Source of the DNA: Delphinus delphis
Lineage: Eukaryota > Chordata > Mammalia > Artiodactyla > Delphinidae
NCBI RefSeq assembly: GCF_949987515.2
Contig: NC_082696.1
Span: forward strand, 10,001 to 74,000
Direction of reading: 5' to 3'
DNA length: 64,000 nt
In this document: piece after piece, positions 1-12,493 of the stretch
How positions within the stretch are numbered: position 1 is the first letter of the stretch
Layout: every line of letters begins with the position of its first letter
Position numbers and translations under genes: made by a program
Notes under the pieces: model-generated
What the model was told of the DNA's origin: nothing
The model's database searches: none
The model's input: the letters and a program-made list of their open reading frames with translations, nothing else

Positions 1-1860
1 ACAGTCCCCGTCCCCTAACCCTAACCCTAGCCCGAACCCTAACCCTAAACCTTCCCCGAAGCCTGACTCTCACCCGTCCCCTAATCCTAACCCGTACACT
101 AACGCTCACCCGCTCCCTCACAAGTACGCTCCCCCTAAAGCGTTGTCGTACCCTCACCTGGACCCTAAACCGTCCCCGTCCCCTAACCCTAACCCTAGCC
201 CGAACCCTAACCCTAACCCTTCTCTGAATCCTTAGCCTCACCCGTCCACTAATCCTAACCCGTACGCTAACGCTCACCCGCGCCCTCACACGTACGCTCC
301 CCCTAAAGCGTTGTCGTACACTCACCTGGACCCTAAACCGTCCCCATCCCCTAACCCTAACCCTAGCCCGAACCCTAACCCTAACCCTTCCCCAAAGCCT
401 GACCCTCACCCGTCCCCTAATCCTAACCCGTACGCTAACGCTCACCCGCACCCTCACACGTACGCTCCCCCTAAAGCGTTGTCGTACCCTCACCTGGACC
501 CTAAACCGTCCCCGTCCCCTAACCCTAACCCTAGCCCGAACCCTAACCCTAACACTTCTCTGAAGCCTTAGCCTCACCCGTCCCCTAATCCTAACCCGTA
601 CGCTAACGCTCACCCGCGCCCTCACACGTACGCTCCCCCTAAAGCGTTGTTGTACCCTCACCTGGACCCTAAACAGTCCCCGTCCCCTAACGCTAACCCT
701 AGCCCGAACCCTAAACCTAACCCGACCCCAAAGCCTGAACCTCACCCGTCCCATAATCCTAACCCGTACGCTAACGCTCACCCGCGCCCTCACACGTATG
801 CTCCCCCTAAAGCGTTGTCGTACCCTCACCTGGACCCTAAACCGTCCCCGTCCCCTAACCCTAACCCTAGCCCGAACCCTAACCCTTACCCTTCCCCGAA
901 GCCTGACCCTCACCCGTCCCCTAATCCTAACCCGTATGCTAACGCTAACCCGCGCCCTCAGACGTACGCTCCCCCTAAAGCGTTGTCGTACCCTCACCTG
1001 GACCCTAAACCGTCCCCGTCCCCTAACCCTAACCCTAGCCCGAACCCTAACCCTTACCCTTCCCCGAAGCCTGACCCTCACCCGTCCCCTAATCCTAACC
1101 CGTACGCTAACGCTACCCCGCGCCCTCACACGTACGCTCACCCTAAAGCGTTGTCGTACCCTCACCTGGACCCTAAACCGTCCCCGTCCCCTAACCCTAA
1201 CCCTAGCCCGAACCCTAAACCTAACCCTTCTCTGAAGCCTTAGCCTCACCCGTCCATCAATCCTAACATGTACGCTAACGCTCACCCGCGCCCTCACACG
1301 TACGCTCCCCCTAAAGTGTTGTCGTACCCTCACCTGGACCCTAAACAGTCCCCGTCCCCTAACCCTAACCCTAGCCCGAACCCTAACCCTAAACCTTCCC
1401 CGAAGCCTGACTCTCACCCGTCCCCTAATCCTAACCCGTACACTAACGCTCACCCGCTCCCTCACACGTACGCTACCCCTAAAGCGTTGTCGTACCCTCA
1501 CCTGGACCCTAAACCGTCCCTGTCCCCTAACCCTAACCCTAGCCCGAACCCTAACCCTAACACTTCCCCGAAGCCTGACACTCACCCGTCGCCTATTCCT
1601 CACCCGTACGCTAACGCTAACCCGCGCCCTCACACGTACGCTCTCCCTAAAGCGTTGTCGTACACTCACCTGGACCCTAAACCGTCCCCGTCCCCTAACC
1701 CTAACCCTAGCCCGAACCTTAACCCTAACCCTTCCCCGAAGCCTGAGCCTCACCCGTCCCCTAATCCTAACCCGTACGCTAACGCTCACCCGCGCCCTCA
1801 CACGTACGCTCCCCCTAAAGCATTGTCGTACCCTCACCTGGATTCTAAACTGTCCCCGTC
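1..1860 (+). repeat. Subtelomeric 168-bp satellite array, segment left of the interstitial telomeric tract
   Basis: About 11 head-to-tail monomers. The anchor CCCTAAAGCG (or a close variant) begins at 133, 301, 469, 637, 805, 973, 1141, 1309, 1477, 1645 and 1813, which is ten successive intervals of exactly 168 bp. Monomers differ by scattered substitutions. Those near 570 and 1240 carry the variant TCTCTGAAGCCTTAG and lie 672 bp (four monomers) apart, hinting at a four-monomer higher-order period. The last monomer (from 1813) has the GCATTG and GGATTCTAAACTG variants and runs straight into the telomeric tract at 1861. No gene is seen here. Confidence 0.97.
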
Positions 1861-2576
1861 CCCTAACCCTAACCCTAACCCTAACCCTAACCCTAACCCT
1901 AACCCTAACCCTAACCCTAACCCTAACCCTAACCCTAACCCTAACCCTAACCCCTAACCCTAACCCTAACCCTAACCCTAACCCTAACCCTAACCCTAAC
2001 CCTAACCCTAACCCTAACCCTAACCCTAACCCTAACCTAACCCTAACCCTAACCCTAACCCTAACCCTAACCCTAACCCTAACCCTAACCCTAACCCTAA
2101 CCCTAACCCTAACCCCTAACCCTAACCCTAACCCTAACCCTAACCCTAACCCTAACCCTAACCCTAACCCTAACCCTAACCCTAACCCTTAACCCTAACC
2201 CTAACCCTAACCCTAACCCTAACCCTAACCCTAACCCTAACCCCTAACCCTAACCCTAACCCTAACCCTAACCCTAACCCTAACCCCTAACCCTAACCCT
2301 AACCCCTAACCCTAACCCTAACCCTAACCCTAACCCTAACCCTAACCCTAACCCTAACCCTAACCCCTAACCCTAACCCTAACCCTAACCCTAACCCTAA
2401 CCCTAACCCTAACCCCTAAACCTAACCCTAACCCCTAACCCTAACCCTAACCCTCTAACCCTAACCCTAACCCCTAACCCTAACCCTAACCCTAACCCTA
2501 ACCCTAACCCTAACCCTAACCCTCTAACCCTAACCCTAACCCTAACCCTAACCCTAACCCTAACCCTAACCCTAAC
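1861..2576 (+). repeat. Interstitial telomeric repeat tract, (CCCTAA)n
   Basis: About 716 bp, close to 119 copies of CCCTAA, all in the same orientation. Interruptions are variant units: CCCCTAA at about 1951, 2113, 2241, 2284, 2303, 2364, 2413, 2432 and 2471; a short CCTAA near 2031-2040; CCCTTAA near 2187; and CCCTCTAA near 2451 and 2521. The left end is abrupt, at hexamer 9 of a satellite monomer. The right side is increasingly degenerate. TTAGGG arrays are the telomeric repeat of many eukaryotes. Here the array is internal, with the same satellite in the same orientation on both sides, so it is not a head-to-head chromosome fusion. Confidence 0.98.
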
Positions 2577-2725
2577 CCGAACCCTAACCCTAGGCCGAAC
2601 CCTAGGCCGAACCCTAACCCTAGGCCGAACCCTAACCCTAACCCTTCCCCGAAGCCTGATTCTCACTCGTCCCCTAATCCTAAGCCGTACGCTAACGCTC
2701 ACCCGCGCCCTCACACGTACGCTCC
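2577..2725 (+). repeat. Degenerate transition from telomeric tract to satellite
   Basis: Telomeric hexamers give way to three copies of CCCTAGGCCGAA (starting near 2592, 2604 and 2622) and then to the CCCTTC, CCCGAA and following hexamers of a normal monomer. The CCTAGGCCG variant is diagnostic of one monomer family, also present near 6985, 23738, 37238, 40091, 41768, 43971 and 47159. As in those places, it is followed by a monomer with GTTGTTGTACC (2726 onwards). The right flank therefore enters a known monomer order at its proper place, but with the variant multiplied. Confidence 0.85.
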
Positions 2726-5700
2726 CCCTAAAGCGTTGTTGTACCCTCACCTGGACCCTAAACCGTCCCCGTCCCCTAACGCTAACCCTAGCCCGAACCC
2801 TAAACCTAACCCTACCCCGAAGCCTGACACTCACCCGTCCCCTAATCCTAAACCGTACGCTAACGCTCTCCCGGGCCCTCACACGTATGCTCCCCCTAAA
2901 GCGTTGTCGTACCCTCACCTGGACCCTAAACCGTCCCCGTCCCCTAACCCTAACCCTAGCCCGAACCCAAACCCTAACCCTTCCCCGAAGCCTGACCCTC
3001 ACCCGTCCCCTAATCCTAACCCGTACGCTAACGCTAACCCGCGCCCTCACACGTACGCTCGCCCTAAAGCGTTGTCGTACCCTCACCTGGACCCTAAACC
3101 GTCCCCGTCCCCTAACCCTAACCCTAGCCCGAACCCTAACCCTAACACTTCCCCGAAGCCTGACCCTCACCCGTCCCCTAATCCTAACCCGTACGCTAAC
3201 GCTCACCCGCACCCTCACACGTACGCTCCCCCTAAAGCGTTGTCGTACCCTCACCTGGACCCTAAACCGTCCCCGTCCCCTAACCCTAACCCTAGCCCGA
3301 ACCCTAACCCTAACACTTCTCTGAAGCCTTAGCCTCACCCGTCCACTAATCCTAACCCGTACGCTAACGCTCACCCGCGCCCTCACACGTACGCTCCCCC
3401 TAAAGCGTTGTCGTACCCTCACCTGGACCCTAAACCGTCCCCGTCCCCTAACCCTAACCCTAGCCCGAACCGTAACCCTAACCCTTCCCCGAAGCCTGAC
3501 CCTCAGCCGTCCCCTAATCCTAACCCGTACGCTAACGATAAACCGCGCCCTCACACGTACGCTCCCCCTAAAGCGTTGTCGTGCCCTCACCTGGACCCTA
3601 AACCGTCCCCGTCCCCTAACCGTAACCCTAGCCCGAACCCTAACCCTAAACCTTCCCCGAAGCCTGAGCCTCACCCGTCCCCTAATCCTAACCCGTACGC
3701 TAACGCTAACCCACGCCCTCACACGTACGCTCCCCCTAAAGCGTTGTCGTACCCTCACCTGGACCCTAAACCGCCCCGTCCCCTAACCCTAACCCTAGCC
3801 CAAACCCTAACCTTAACCCTTCCCCGAAGCCTGACCATCACCCGTCCCCTAATCCTAACCCGTACGCTAACGCTCACCCGCACCCTCACACGTACGCTCC
3901 CCCTAAAGCGTTGTCGTACCCTCACCTGGACCCTAAACCGTCCCCGTCCCCTAACCCTAACCCTAGCCCGAACCCTAACCGTAACCCTTCTCTGAAGCCT
4001 TAGCCTCACCCGTCCACTAATCCTAACCCGTACGATAACGCTCACCCGCGCCCTCACACGTACGCTCCCCCTAAAGCGTTGTCGTACCCTCACCTGGAAC
4101 CTAAACCGTCCCCGTCCCCTAACCCTAAGCCTAGCCCGAACCCTAACCCTAACCCTTCCCCGAAGCCTGAGCCTCAACCTTCCCCTAATCTTAACCCGTA
4201 TGCTAACGCTAACCCGCGCCCTCACACGTACGCTCCCCCTAAAGCGTTGTCGTACCCTCACCTGGACCCTAAACCTTCCCCGTCCCCTAACCCTAACCCT
4301 AGCCCGAACCCTAACCCTTACCCTTCCCCGAAGCCTGACCCTCACCCGTCCCCTAATCCTAACCCGTACGCTAACGCTACCCCGCGCCCTCACAAGTACG
4401 CTCACCCTAAAGCGTTGTCGTACCCTCACCTGGACCCTAAACCGTCCCCGTCCCCTAACCCTAACCCTAGCCCGAACCCTAACCCTAACACTTCCCCGAA
4501 GCCTGACCCTCACCCGTCCCCTAATCCTAACCCGTACGCTAACGCTAACGCGGGCCCTCACACGTACGCTCCCCCTAAAGCGTTGTCGTACCCTCACCTG
4601 GACCCTAAGCCGACCCCGTCCCCTAACCCTAACCCTAGCCCGAACCCTAACCGTAAACCTTCCCCGAAGCCTGACGCTCACCCGTCCCCTAATACTAACC
4701 CATACGCTAACGCTAACCCGCGCCCTCACACGTACGCTCCCCCTAAAGCGTTGTCGTACCCTCACCTGGACCATAAACCGCCCCGTCCCCTAACCCTAAC
4801 CCTAGCCCAAACCCTAACACTAACCCTTCCCCGAAGCCTGACCCTCACCCGTCCCCTAATCCTAACCCGTACGCTAACGCTCACCCGCACCCTCACACGT
4901 ACGCTCCCCCTAAAGCGTTGTCGTACCCTCACCTGGACCCTAAACCGTCCCCGTCCCCTAACCCTAACCCTAGCCCGAACCCAAACCCTAACCCTTCTCT
5001 GAATCCTTAGCCCCCCCGTCCACTAATCCTAACCCGTACGCTAACGCTCACCCGCGCCCTCACACGTACGCTCCCCCTAAAGCGTTGTCGTACCCTCACC
5101 TGGACCCTAAACCGTACCCGTCCCCTAACCCTAACCCTAGCCCGAACCCTAACCCTAACCCTTCCCCGAAGCCTGAGCCTCACCCGTCCCCTAATCCTAA
5201 CCCGTACGCTAACGCTAACCCGCGCCCTCACACGTACGCTCCCCCTAAAGCGTTGTCGTACCCTCACCTGGACCCTAAAGCGTCCCCGTCCCCTAACCCT
5301 AACCCTAGCCCGAACCCTAACCCTTACCCTTCCCCGAAGCATGACCCTCACCCGTCCCCTTATCCTAACCCGTACGCTAACGCTCACCCGCGCCCTCACA
5401 CGTACGCTCACCCTAAAGCGTTGTCGTACCCTCACCTGGACCCTAAACCGTCCCCATCCCCTAACCCTAACCCTAGCCCGAACCCTAACCCTAACACTTC
5501 CCCGAAGCCTGATCCTCACCCGTCCCCTAATCCTAATCCGTACGCTAACGCTAACGCGTGCCCTCACAAGTACGCTCCCCCTAAAGCGTTGTCGTACCCT
5601 CACCTGGACCCTCAACCGTCCCCGTCCCCTAACCCTAACCCTAGCCCGAACCCTAACCCTAACCCTTCCCCGAAGCCTGACCCTCACCCGTCCCCTAATC

Positions 5701-8360
5701 CTAACCCGTACGCTAACGCTAACCCGCGCCCTCACACGTACGCTCCCCCTAAAGCGTTGTCGTACCCTCACCTGGACCCTAAACCGTCCCTGTCCCCTAA
5801 TCCTAACCCTAGCCCGAACCCTAACCCTAACACTTCTCCGAACCCTTAGCCTCACCCGTCCTCTAATCCTAACCCGTACGCTAACGCTCACCCGCGCCCT
5901 CACACGTACGCTCCCCCTAAAGCGTTGTCGTACCCTCACCTGGACCCTAAACAGTCCCCGTCCCCTAACCCTAACCGTAGCCCGAACCCTAACCCTAACC
6001 CTTCCCCGAAGCCTGACCCTCACCCGTCCCCTAATCCTAACCCGTACGCTAACGCTAACCCGCGCCCTCACACGCACGCTCCCCCTAAAGCGTTGTCGTA
6101 CCCTCACCTGGACCCTAAACCGTCCCCGTCCCCTAACCGTAACCCTAGCCCGAACCCTAACCCTAACCATTCCCCGAAGCCTGACCCTCACCCGTCCCCT
6201 AATCCTAACCCGTACGCTAACGCTAACCCGCGCCCTCACACGTACGCTCCCCCTAAAGCGTTGTCGTACCCTCACCTGGACCCTAAACCGCCCCGTCCCC
6301 TAACCCTAACCCTAGTTCGAACCCTAACTCTAACCCTTCCCCGAAGCCTGACCCTCACCCGTCCCCTAATCCTAACCCGTACGCTAACGCTAACCCGCGA
6401 CCTCACACGTACGCTCCCCCTAAAGCGTTGTCGTACCCTCACCTGGACCCTAAACCGTCCCCGTCCCCTAACCGTAACCCTAGCCCAAACCCTAACCCTA
6501 ACCCTTCCCCGAAGCCTGATCCTCACCCGTCCCCTAATCCTAACACGTACGCTAACGCTAACCAGCGCCCTCACACGTACGCTCGCCCTAAAGCGTTGTC
6601 GTACCCTCACCTGGACCCTAAACCGCCCCGTCCCCTAACCCTAACCCTAGCCCAAAACCTAACCCTAACCCTTCCCCGAAGCCTGACCCTCACCCGTCCC
6701 CTAATCCTAACCCGTACGCTAACGCTAACCCGCGCCCTCACACGTACGCTCCCCCTAAAGCGTTGTCGTACCCTCACCTGGACCCTAAACCGTCCCTGTC
6801 CCCTAACCCTAACCCTAGCCCGAACCCTAACCCTAACACTTCTCCGAACCCTTAGCCTCACCCGTCCTCTAATCCTAACCCGTACGCTAACGCTAACCCG
6901 CGCCCTCACACGTACGCTCTCCCTAAAGCTCTGTCGTACACTCACCTGGACCCTAAACCGTCCCAGTCCCCTAACCCTAACCCTAGGCCGAACCCTAACC
7001 CTAACCCTACCCCGAAGCCTGATCCTCACTCGTCCTCTAATCCTAACCCGTACGCTAACGCTCACCCGCGCCCTCACACGTACGCTCCCCCTAAAGCGTT
7101 GTTGTACCCTCACCTGGACCCTAAACCGTCCCCGTCCCCTAACGCTAACCCTAGCCAGAATCCTAAACCTAACCCTACCCCGAAGCCTGACCCTCACCCG
7201 TCCCCTAATCCTAACCCGTACGCTAACCCTCACCCGCGCCCTCACACGTATGCTCCCCCTAAAGCGTTGTCGTACCCTCACCTGGACCCTAAACCGTCCC
7301 CGTCCCCAACCCTAACCCTAGCCCGAACGCTAACCCTAACCCTTCCCCGAAGCCTGACCCTCACCCGTCCCCTAATCCTAACCCGTACGCTAACGCTCAC
7401 CCGCGCCCTCACACGTACGTTCCCCCTAAAGCGTTGTCGTACCCTCAATTGGACCCTAAACCGTCCCCGTCCCCTAACCCTAACCCTAGCCCGAACCCTA
7501 ACTCTAACCCTTCCCCGAAGCCTGACGCTCACCCGTCCCCTAATCCTAACCCGTACGCTAACGCTCACCCGCGCCCTCACACGTACGCTCCCCCTAAAGC
7601 ATTGTCGTACCCTCACCTGGATTCTAAACCGTCCCCGTCCCCTAACCCTAACCATAGCCCGAACCCTAACCCTAACCCTTCCCCGAAGCCTGAGCATCAC
7701 CCGTCCCCTAATCCTAACTCTAACCCGCGCCCTCACACGTACGCTCCCCCTAAAGAGTTGTTATACCCTCACCTGGACCCTAAACCGTCCCCGTCCCCTA
7801 ACCCTAACCCCAGCCCGAAACCTAACCCTAACCCTTCCCCGAAGCCTGACCCTCACCCGTCCCCTAATCCTAACCCGTACGCTAACGCTCACCCGTGCCC
7901 TCACACGTACGCTCCCCCTAAAGCGTTGTCGTACCCTCACCTGGACCCTAAACCTTCCCCGTCCCCTAACCCTAACCCTAGCCCGAACCCTAACACTAAC
8001 CCTTCCCCGAAGCCTGACCCTCACCCGTCCACTAATCCTAACCCGTACGCTAACGCTCACCCGCGCCCTCACACGCACGCTCCCCCTAAAGCACTGTCGT
8101 ACCCTCACCTGGATTCTAAACCGTCCCCTTCCCCTAACCCTAACCCTACCACGAACCCTAACCCTAACCCTTCCCCGAAGCCTGAGCATCACCCGTCCCC
8201 TAATCCTAACCCGTACGCTAACGCTAACCCGCGCCCTCACACGTATGCTCCCCCTAAAGCGTTGTCATACCCTCACCTGGACCCTAAACCATCCCCGTCC
8301 CCTAACACTAAACGTAGCCCGAAACCTAACCCTAACCCTTCCCAGAAGCCTGAGCATCAC
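2726..8360 (+). repeat. Satellite segment between the telomeric tract and the first large duplicated block
   Basis: About 34 monomers. Several carry 1-bp deletions (near 3772, 4779, 5009, 6290, 6622 and 7313) that shift all reading frames. The order of variants at 2726-3330 resembles that at 23.7-24.3 and 37.2-37.9 kb. The stretch from about 6.4 kb onwards resembles 50.2-51.3 kb: the CTCGCCCTAAAG, CCTAGGCCG and CAATTGG variants follow in the same order, and the two stretches are offset by 43,528 bp over at least 7099-7600. No gene is seen. Confidence 0.85.
7592..7747 (+). repeat. Short 156-bp monomer (two hexamers missing)
   Basis: The anchor-to-anchor distance is 156 bp. The usual run of hexamers 21-25 is shortened to TCCTAA CTCTAA CCCGCG near 7712-7729, a loss of exactly 12 bp. 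Confidence 0.9.
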
Positions 8361-11051
8361 CCGTCCCCTAATCCTAACCCGTACGCTAACGCTAAACCGC
8401 GCCCTCACACGTTCGCTCCCCGTACAGTGTTGTCGTACCCTCACCTGGACCCTAAACCGTCCCCGTCACCTAACCCTAACCCTAGCCCGAACCCTAACCC
8501 TAACCCTTCCCCGAAGCCTGACCCTCACCCGTCCACTAATCCTAACCCGTACGCTAACCCTCACCCGCGCCCTCACACGTATGCTCCCCCTAAAGCGTTG
8601 TCGTACCCTCACCTGGACCCTAAACCGTCCCCGTCCCCAACCCTAACCCTAGCCCGAACCCTAAACCTAACCCTCCCCCGAAGCCTGACCCTCACCCGTC
8701 CCCTAATATTAACCCGTACGCTAACGCTAACCCGCGCCCTCACACGTACGCTCCCCCTAAAGCGTTGTCGTACCCTCACCTGGACCCTATACCGTCCCCG
8801 TCCCCTAAACCTAACCCTAGCCCGAACCCTAACCCTAACCCTTCCCCGAAGCCTGACCCTCACCCGTCTCCTAATCCTAAACCGTACGCTAACGCTAACC
8901 CACGCCCTCACACGTACGCTCCCCCTAAAGCGTTGCCGTACCCTCACCTGGACCCTAAACCGTCCCCGTCCCCTAACCCTAACCCTAGCCCGAACCCTAA
9001 CCCTAAACCTTCCCCGAAGCCTGAGCCTCACCCGTCCCCTAATCCTAACCCGTACGCTAACGCTAACCTGCGCCCTCACACGTACGCTTCCCCTAAAGCG
9101 TTGTCGTACCCTCACCTGGACCCTAAACCATCCCGTCCCCTAACCCTAACCCTAGCCCGAACCCTAACCCTAACCCTTCCCCGAAGCCTGACCCTCACCC
9201 GTCCCCTATCCTAACCCGTACGCTAACGCTATCTCGCGCCCTCACACGTTCGCTCCCCCTAAAGCGTTGTCGTACCCTCACCTGGACCGTAAACCGTCCC
9301 CATCCCCTAACCCTAACCCTAGCCCGAACCCTAACACTAACCCTCCCTCGACGCCTGACCCTCACCCGTCCCCTAATCCTAAACCGTACGCTAACGCTAA
9401 CCCGCGCCCTCACACGTATGCTTCCCCTAAAGCGTTGTCGTACCCTCACCTGGACCCTAAACCGTCCCCGTCCCCTAACCCTAACCCTAGCCCGAACCCT
9501 AACCCTAACCCTTCCCCGAAGCCTGAGCCTCACCCGTCCCCTAATCCTAACCCGTACGCTAACGCTAACCCGCACCCTCACATGTACGCTCCCCCTAAAG
9601 CGTTGTCGTACCCTCACCTGGACCCTAAACCGTCCCCGTCCCCTAACCCTAACCGTAGCCCGAACCCTAACCCTAAACCTTCTCCGAACCCTTAGCCTCA
9701 CCCGTCCACTAACCCTAACCCGTACGCTAACGCTCACCCGCGCCTGCACACGTACGCTCCCCCTAAAGCGTTGTCGTACCCTCACCTGGACCCTAAACCG
9801 TCCCCGTCCCCTAACCCTAACCCTAGCCCGAACCCTAAACCTAACCCTTCCCCGAACCCTGACCCTCACCCGTCCCCTAATCCTAACCCGTACGCTAACG
9901 CTAACCCGCGCCCTCACACGTACGCTCCCCCTAAAGCGTTGTCATACCCTCACCTGGACCCTAAACCGTCCCCGTCCCCTAACCCTAACCCTAGCCCGAA
10001 CCCTAACCCTAACCCTTCCCCGAAGCCTGACCCTCACCCGTCCCCTAATCCTAACCCGTACGCTAACGCTCACCCACACCCTCACACGTACGCTCCCCCT
10101 AAAGCGTTGTCGTACCCTCACCTGGACGCTAAACCGTCCCCGTCCCCTAACCCTAACCCTAGCCCGAACAATAACCCTAACCCTAATCTGAAGCCTTAGC
10201 CTCACCTGTCCAATAATCCTAACCCGTACGCTAACGCTCACCAGCCCCCTCACACGTACGCTCCCCCTAAAGCGTTGTCGTACCCTCACCTGGACCCTAA
10301 ACCGTCCCCGTCCCCTAACCCTAACCCTAGCCCGAACCCTAACCCTAACCCTTCCCCGAAGCCTGAGCATCACCCGTCCCCTAATCCTAACCCGTACGCT
10401 AACGCTAACCCGCGCCCTCACACGTACGCTCCCCCTAAAGAGTTGTTATACCCTCACCTGGACCTTAAACCGTCCCCGTCCCCTAACACTAACCCTAGCC
10501 CGAAACCTAACCCTAACCCTTCCCCAAAGCCTGACCCTCACCCGTCCCCTAATCCTAACCCGTACGCTAACACTCACCCGTGCCCTCACACGTACGCTCC
10601 CCCTAAAGCGTTGTCGTACCCTCACCTGGACCCTAAACCGTCCCCGTCCCCTAACCCTAACCCTAGCCCGAACCCTAACACTAACCCTTCCCCGAAGCCT
10701 GACCCTCACCCGTCCACTAATCCTAACCCGTACGCTAACGCTCACCCGCGCCCTCACACGCACGCTCCCCCTAAAGCACTGTCGTACCCTCACCTGGATT
10801 GTAAACCGTCCCCGTCCCCTAACCCTAACCCTAGCCCGAACCCTAACCCTAACCCTTCCCCGATGCCTGAGCATCACCCGTCCCCTAATCCTAACCCGTA
10901 CGCTAACGCTAACCCGCGCCCTCACACGTACGCTCCCCCTAAAGCGTTGTCGTACCCTCACCTGGACCCTAAACCGTCCCCGTCCCCTAACCCTAACCCT
11001 AGCCCGAACTCTAACACTAACCCTTCCCCGAAGCCTGACCCTCACCCGTCC
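8361..11051 (+). repeat. Segmental copy A-prime (2.69 kb, 16 monomers)
   Basis: Matches 12558-15248 at a constant offset of 4,197 bp (25 monomers minus 3 bp), and through that also the copy at 15747-18437. Only a few differences were seen, for example near 8706, 9152, 9204, 9287 and 10253. The copy ends at 11052, where CCCCTAATCC is CCAATAATCC in the other two. It shares the small deletions near 8635 and 9206, so those predate the duplication. Confidence 0.9.
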
Positions 11052-12493
11052 CCTAATCCTAACCCGTACGCTAACACTCACCCGTGCCCTCACACGTACG
11101 CTCCCCCTAAAGCGTTGTCGTACCCTCACCTGGACCCTAAACCGTCCCCGTCCCCTAACCCTAATCCTAGCCCGAACCCTAACCCTAACACTCCCCCGAA
11201 GCCTGACCCTCACCCGTCCCCTAATCCTAACCCGTACGCTAACGCTAACCCGCGCCCTCAAACGTACGCTCCCCCTAAAGCGTTGTTGTACCCTCACCTG
11301 GACCCTAAACCGTCCCCGTCCCCTAACCCTAACCCTAGCCCGAATCCTAACCCTAACCCTTCCCCGAAGCCTGACCCTCAACCGTCCCCTAATCCTAACC
11401 CGTACGCTAACGCTAACCCGCGCCCTCACACGTACGCTCCCCGTAAAGTGTTGTCATACCCTCACCTGGACCCTAAACCGTCCCCGTCCCCTAACCCTAA
11501 CCCTAGCCCGAACCCTAACCCTAACCCTTCCCCGAAGCCTGACCCTCACCCGTCCCCTAATCCTAACCCGTACGCTAACGCTCACCCGTGCCCTCACACG
11601 TACGCTCCCCCTAAAGCGTTGTCGTACCCTCACCTGGACCCTAAACCGTCCCCGTCCCCTAACCCTAACCCTAGCCCGAACCCTAAACCTAACCCTTCCC
11701 CGAAGCCTGACCCTCACCCGTCCACTAATCCTAACCCGTACGCTAACGCTCACCCGCGCGCTCAAACGTACGCTCCCACTAAAGCGTTGTCGTACCCTCA
11801 CCTAGACCCTAAACCGTCCCCGTCCCCTAACCCTAACCCTAGCCCGAACCCTAACCCTAACCCTTCCCCGAAGCCTGACATTCAACCGTCCCCTAATCCT
11901 AACCCGTACGCTAACGGTAACCCGCGCCCTCACACGTACGCTCCCCGTAAAGTGTTGTCGTACCCTCACCTGGACCCTAAACCATCCCCGTCCCCTAACA
12001 CTAAACGTAGCCCGAAACCTAACCCTAACCCTTCCCAGAAGCCTGAGCATCACCCGTCCCCTAATCCTAACCCGTACGCTAACGCTCACCCGTGCCCTCA
12101 CACGTACGCTCCCCCTAAAGCGTTGTCGTACCCTCACCTGGACCTTAAACCGTCCCCGTCCCCTAACCCTAACCCTAGCCCGAACCCTAACACTAACCCT
12201 TCCCCGAAGCCTGACCCTCACCCGTCCAATAATCATAACCCGTACGCTAACGCTCACCCGCGCCCTCACACGCACGCTCCCCCTAAAGCGTTGTCGTACC
12301 CTCACCTGGAACCTAAACCGTCCCCGTCCCCTAACCCTAATCCTAGCCCGAACCCTAACCCTAACACTCTCCCGAAGCCTGAGCCTCACCCGTCCCCTAA
12401 TCCTAACCCGTATGCTAACGCTAACCCGCGCCCTCACACGTACGCTCCCCCTAAAGCGTTGTTGTACCCTCACCTGGACCCTAAACCGTCCCT
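11052..12493 (+). repeat. Satellite segment between duplicated blocks
   Basis: About 8.6 monomers, marked by the variants CCCCGTAAAGTGTTG (11440, 11945), CCCACTAAAGCG (11772) and CACCTAGACC (11803). The same combination recurs at about 18.9-19.5 kb, just after the tandem duplication, which suggests that this segment was also copied. No gene is seen. Confidence 0.85.

Noticed and set aside
1861..2600. Head-to-head telomere fusion
   Set aside because: A fusion would show CCCTAA meeting TTAGGG. Only one orientation is present and both flanks run the same way.
5009..5025. Run of seven C (CTTAGCCCCCCCGTC) as a special element or sequencing error
   Set aside because: The same form recurs at 24344, 26523, 27694, 37945 and 40799 in related monomers, so it is an inherited 1-bp deletion allele and not a site-specific element.
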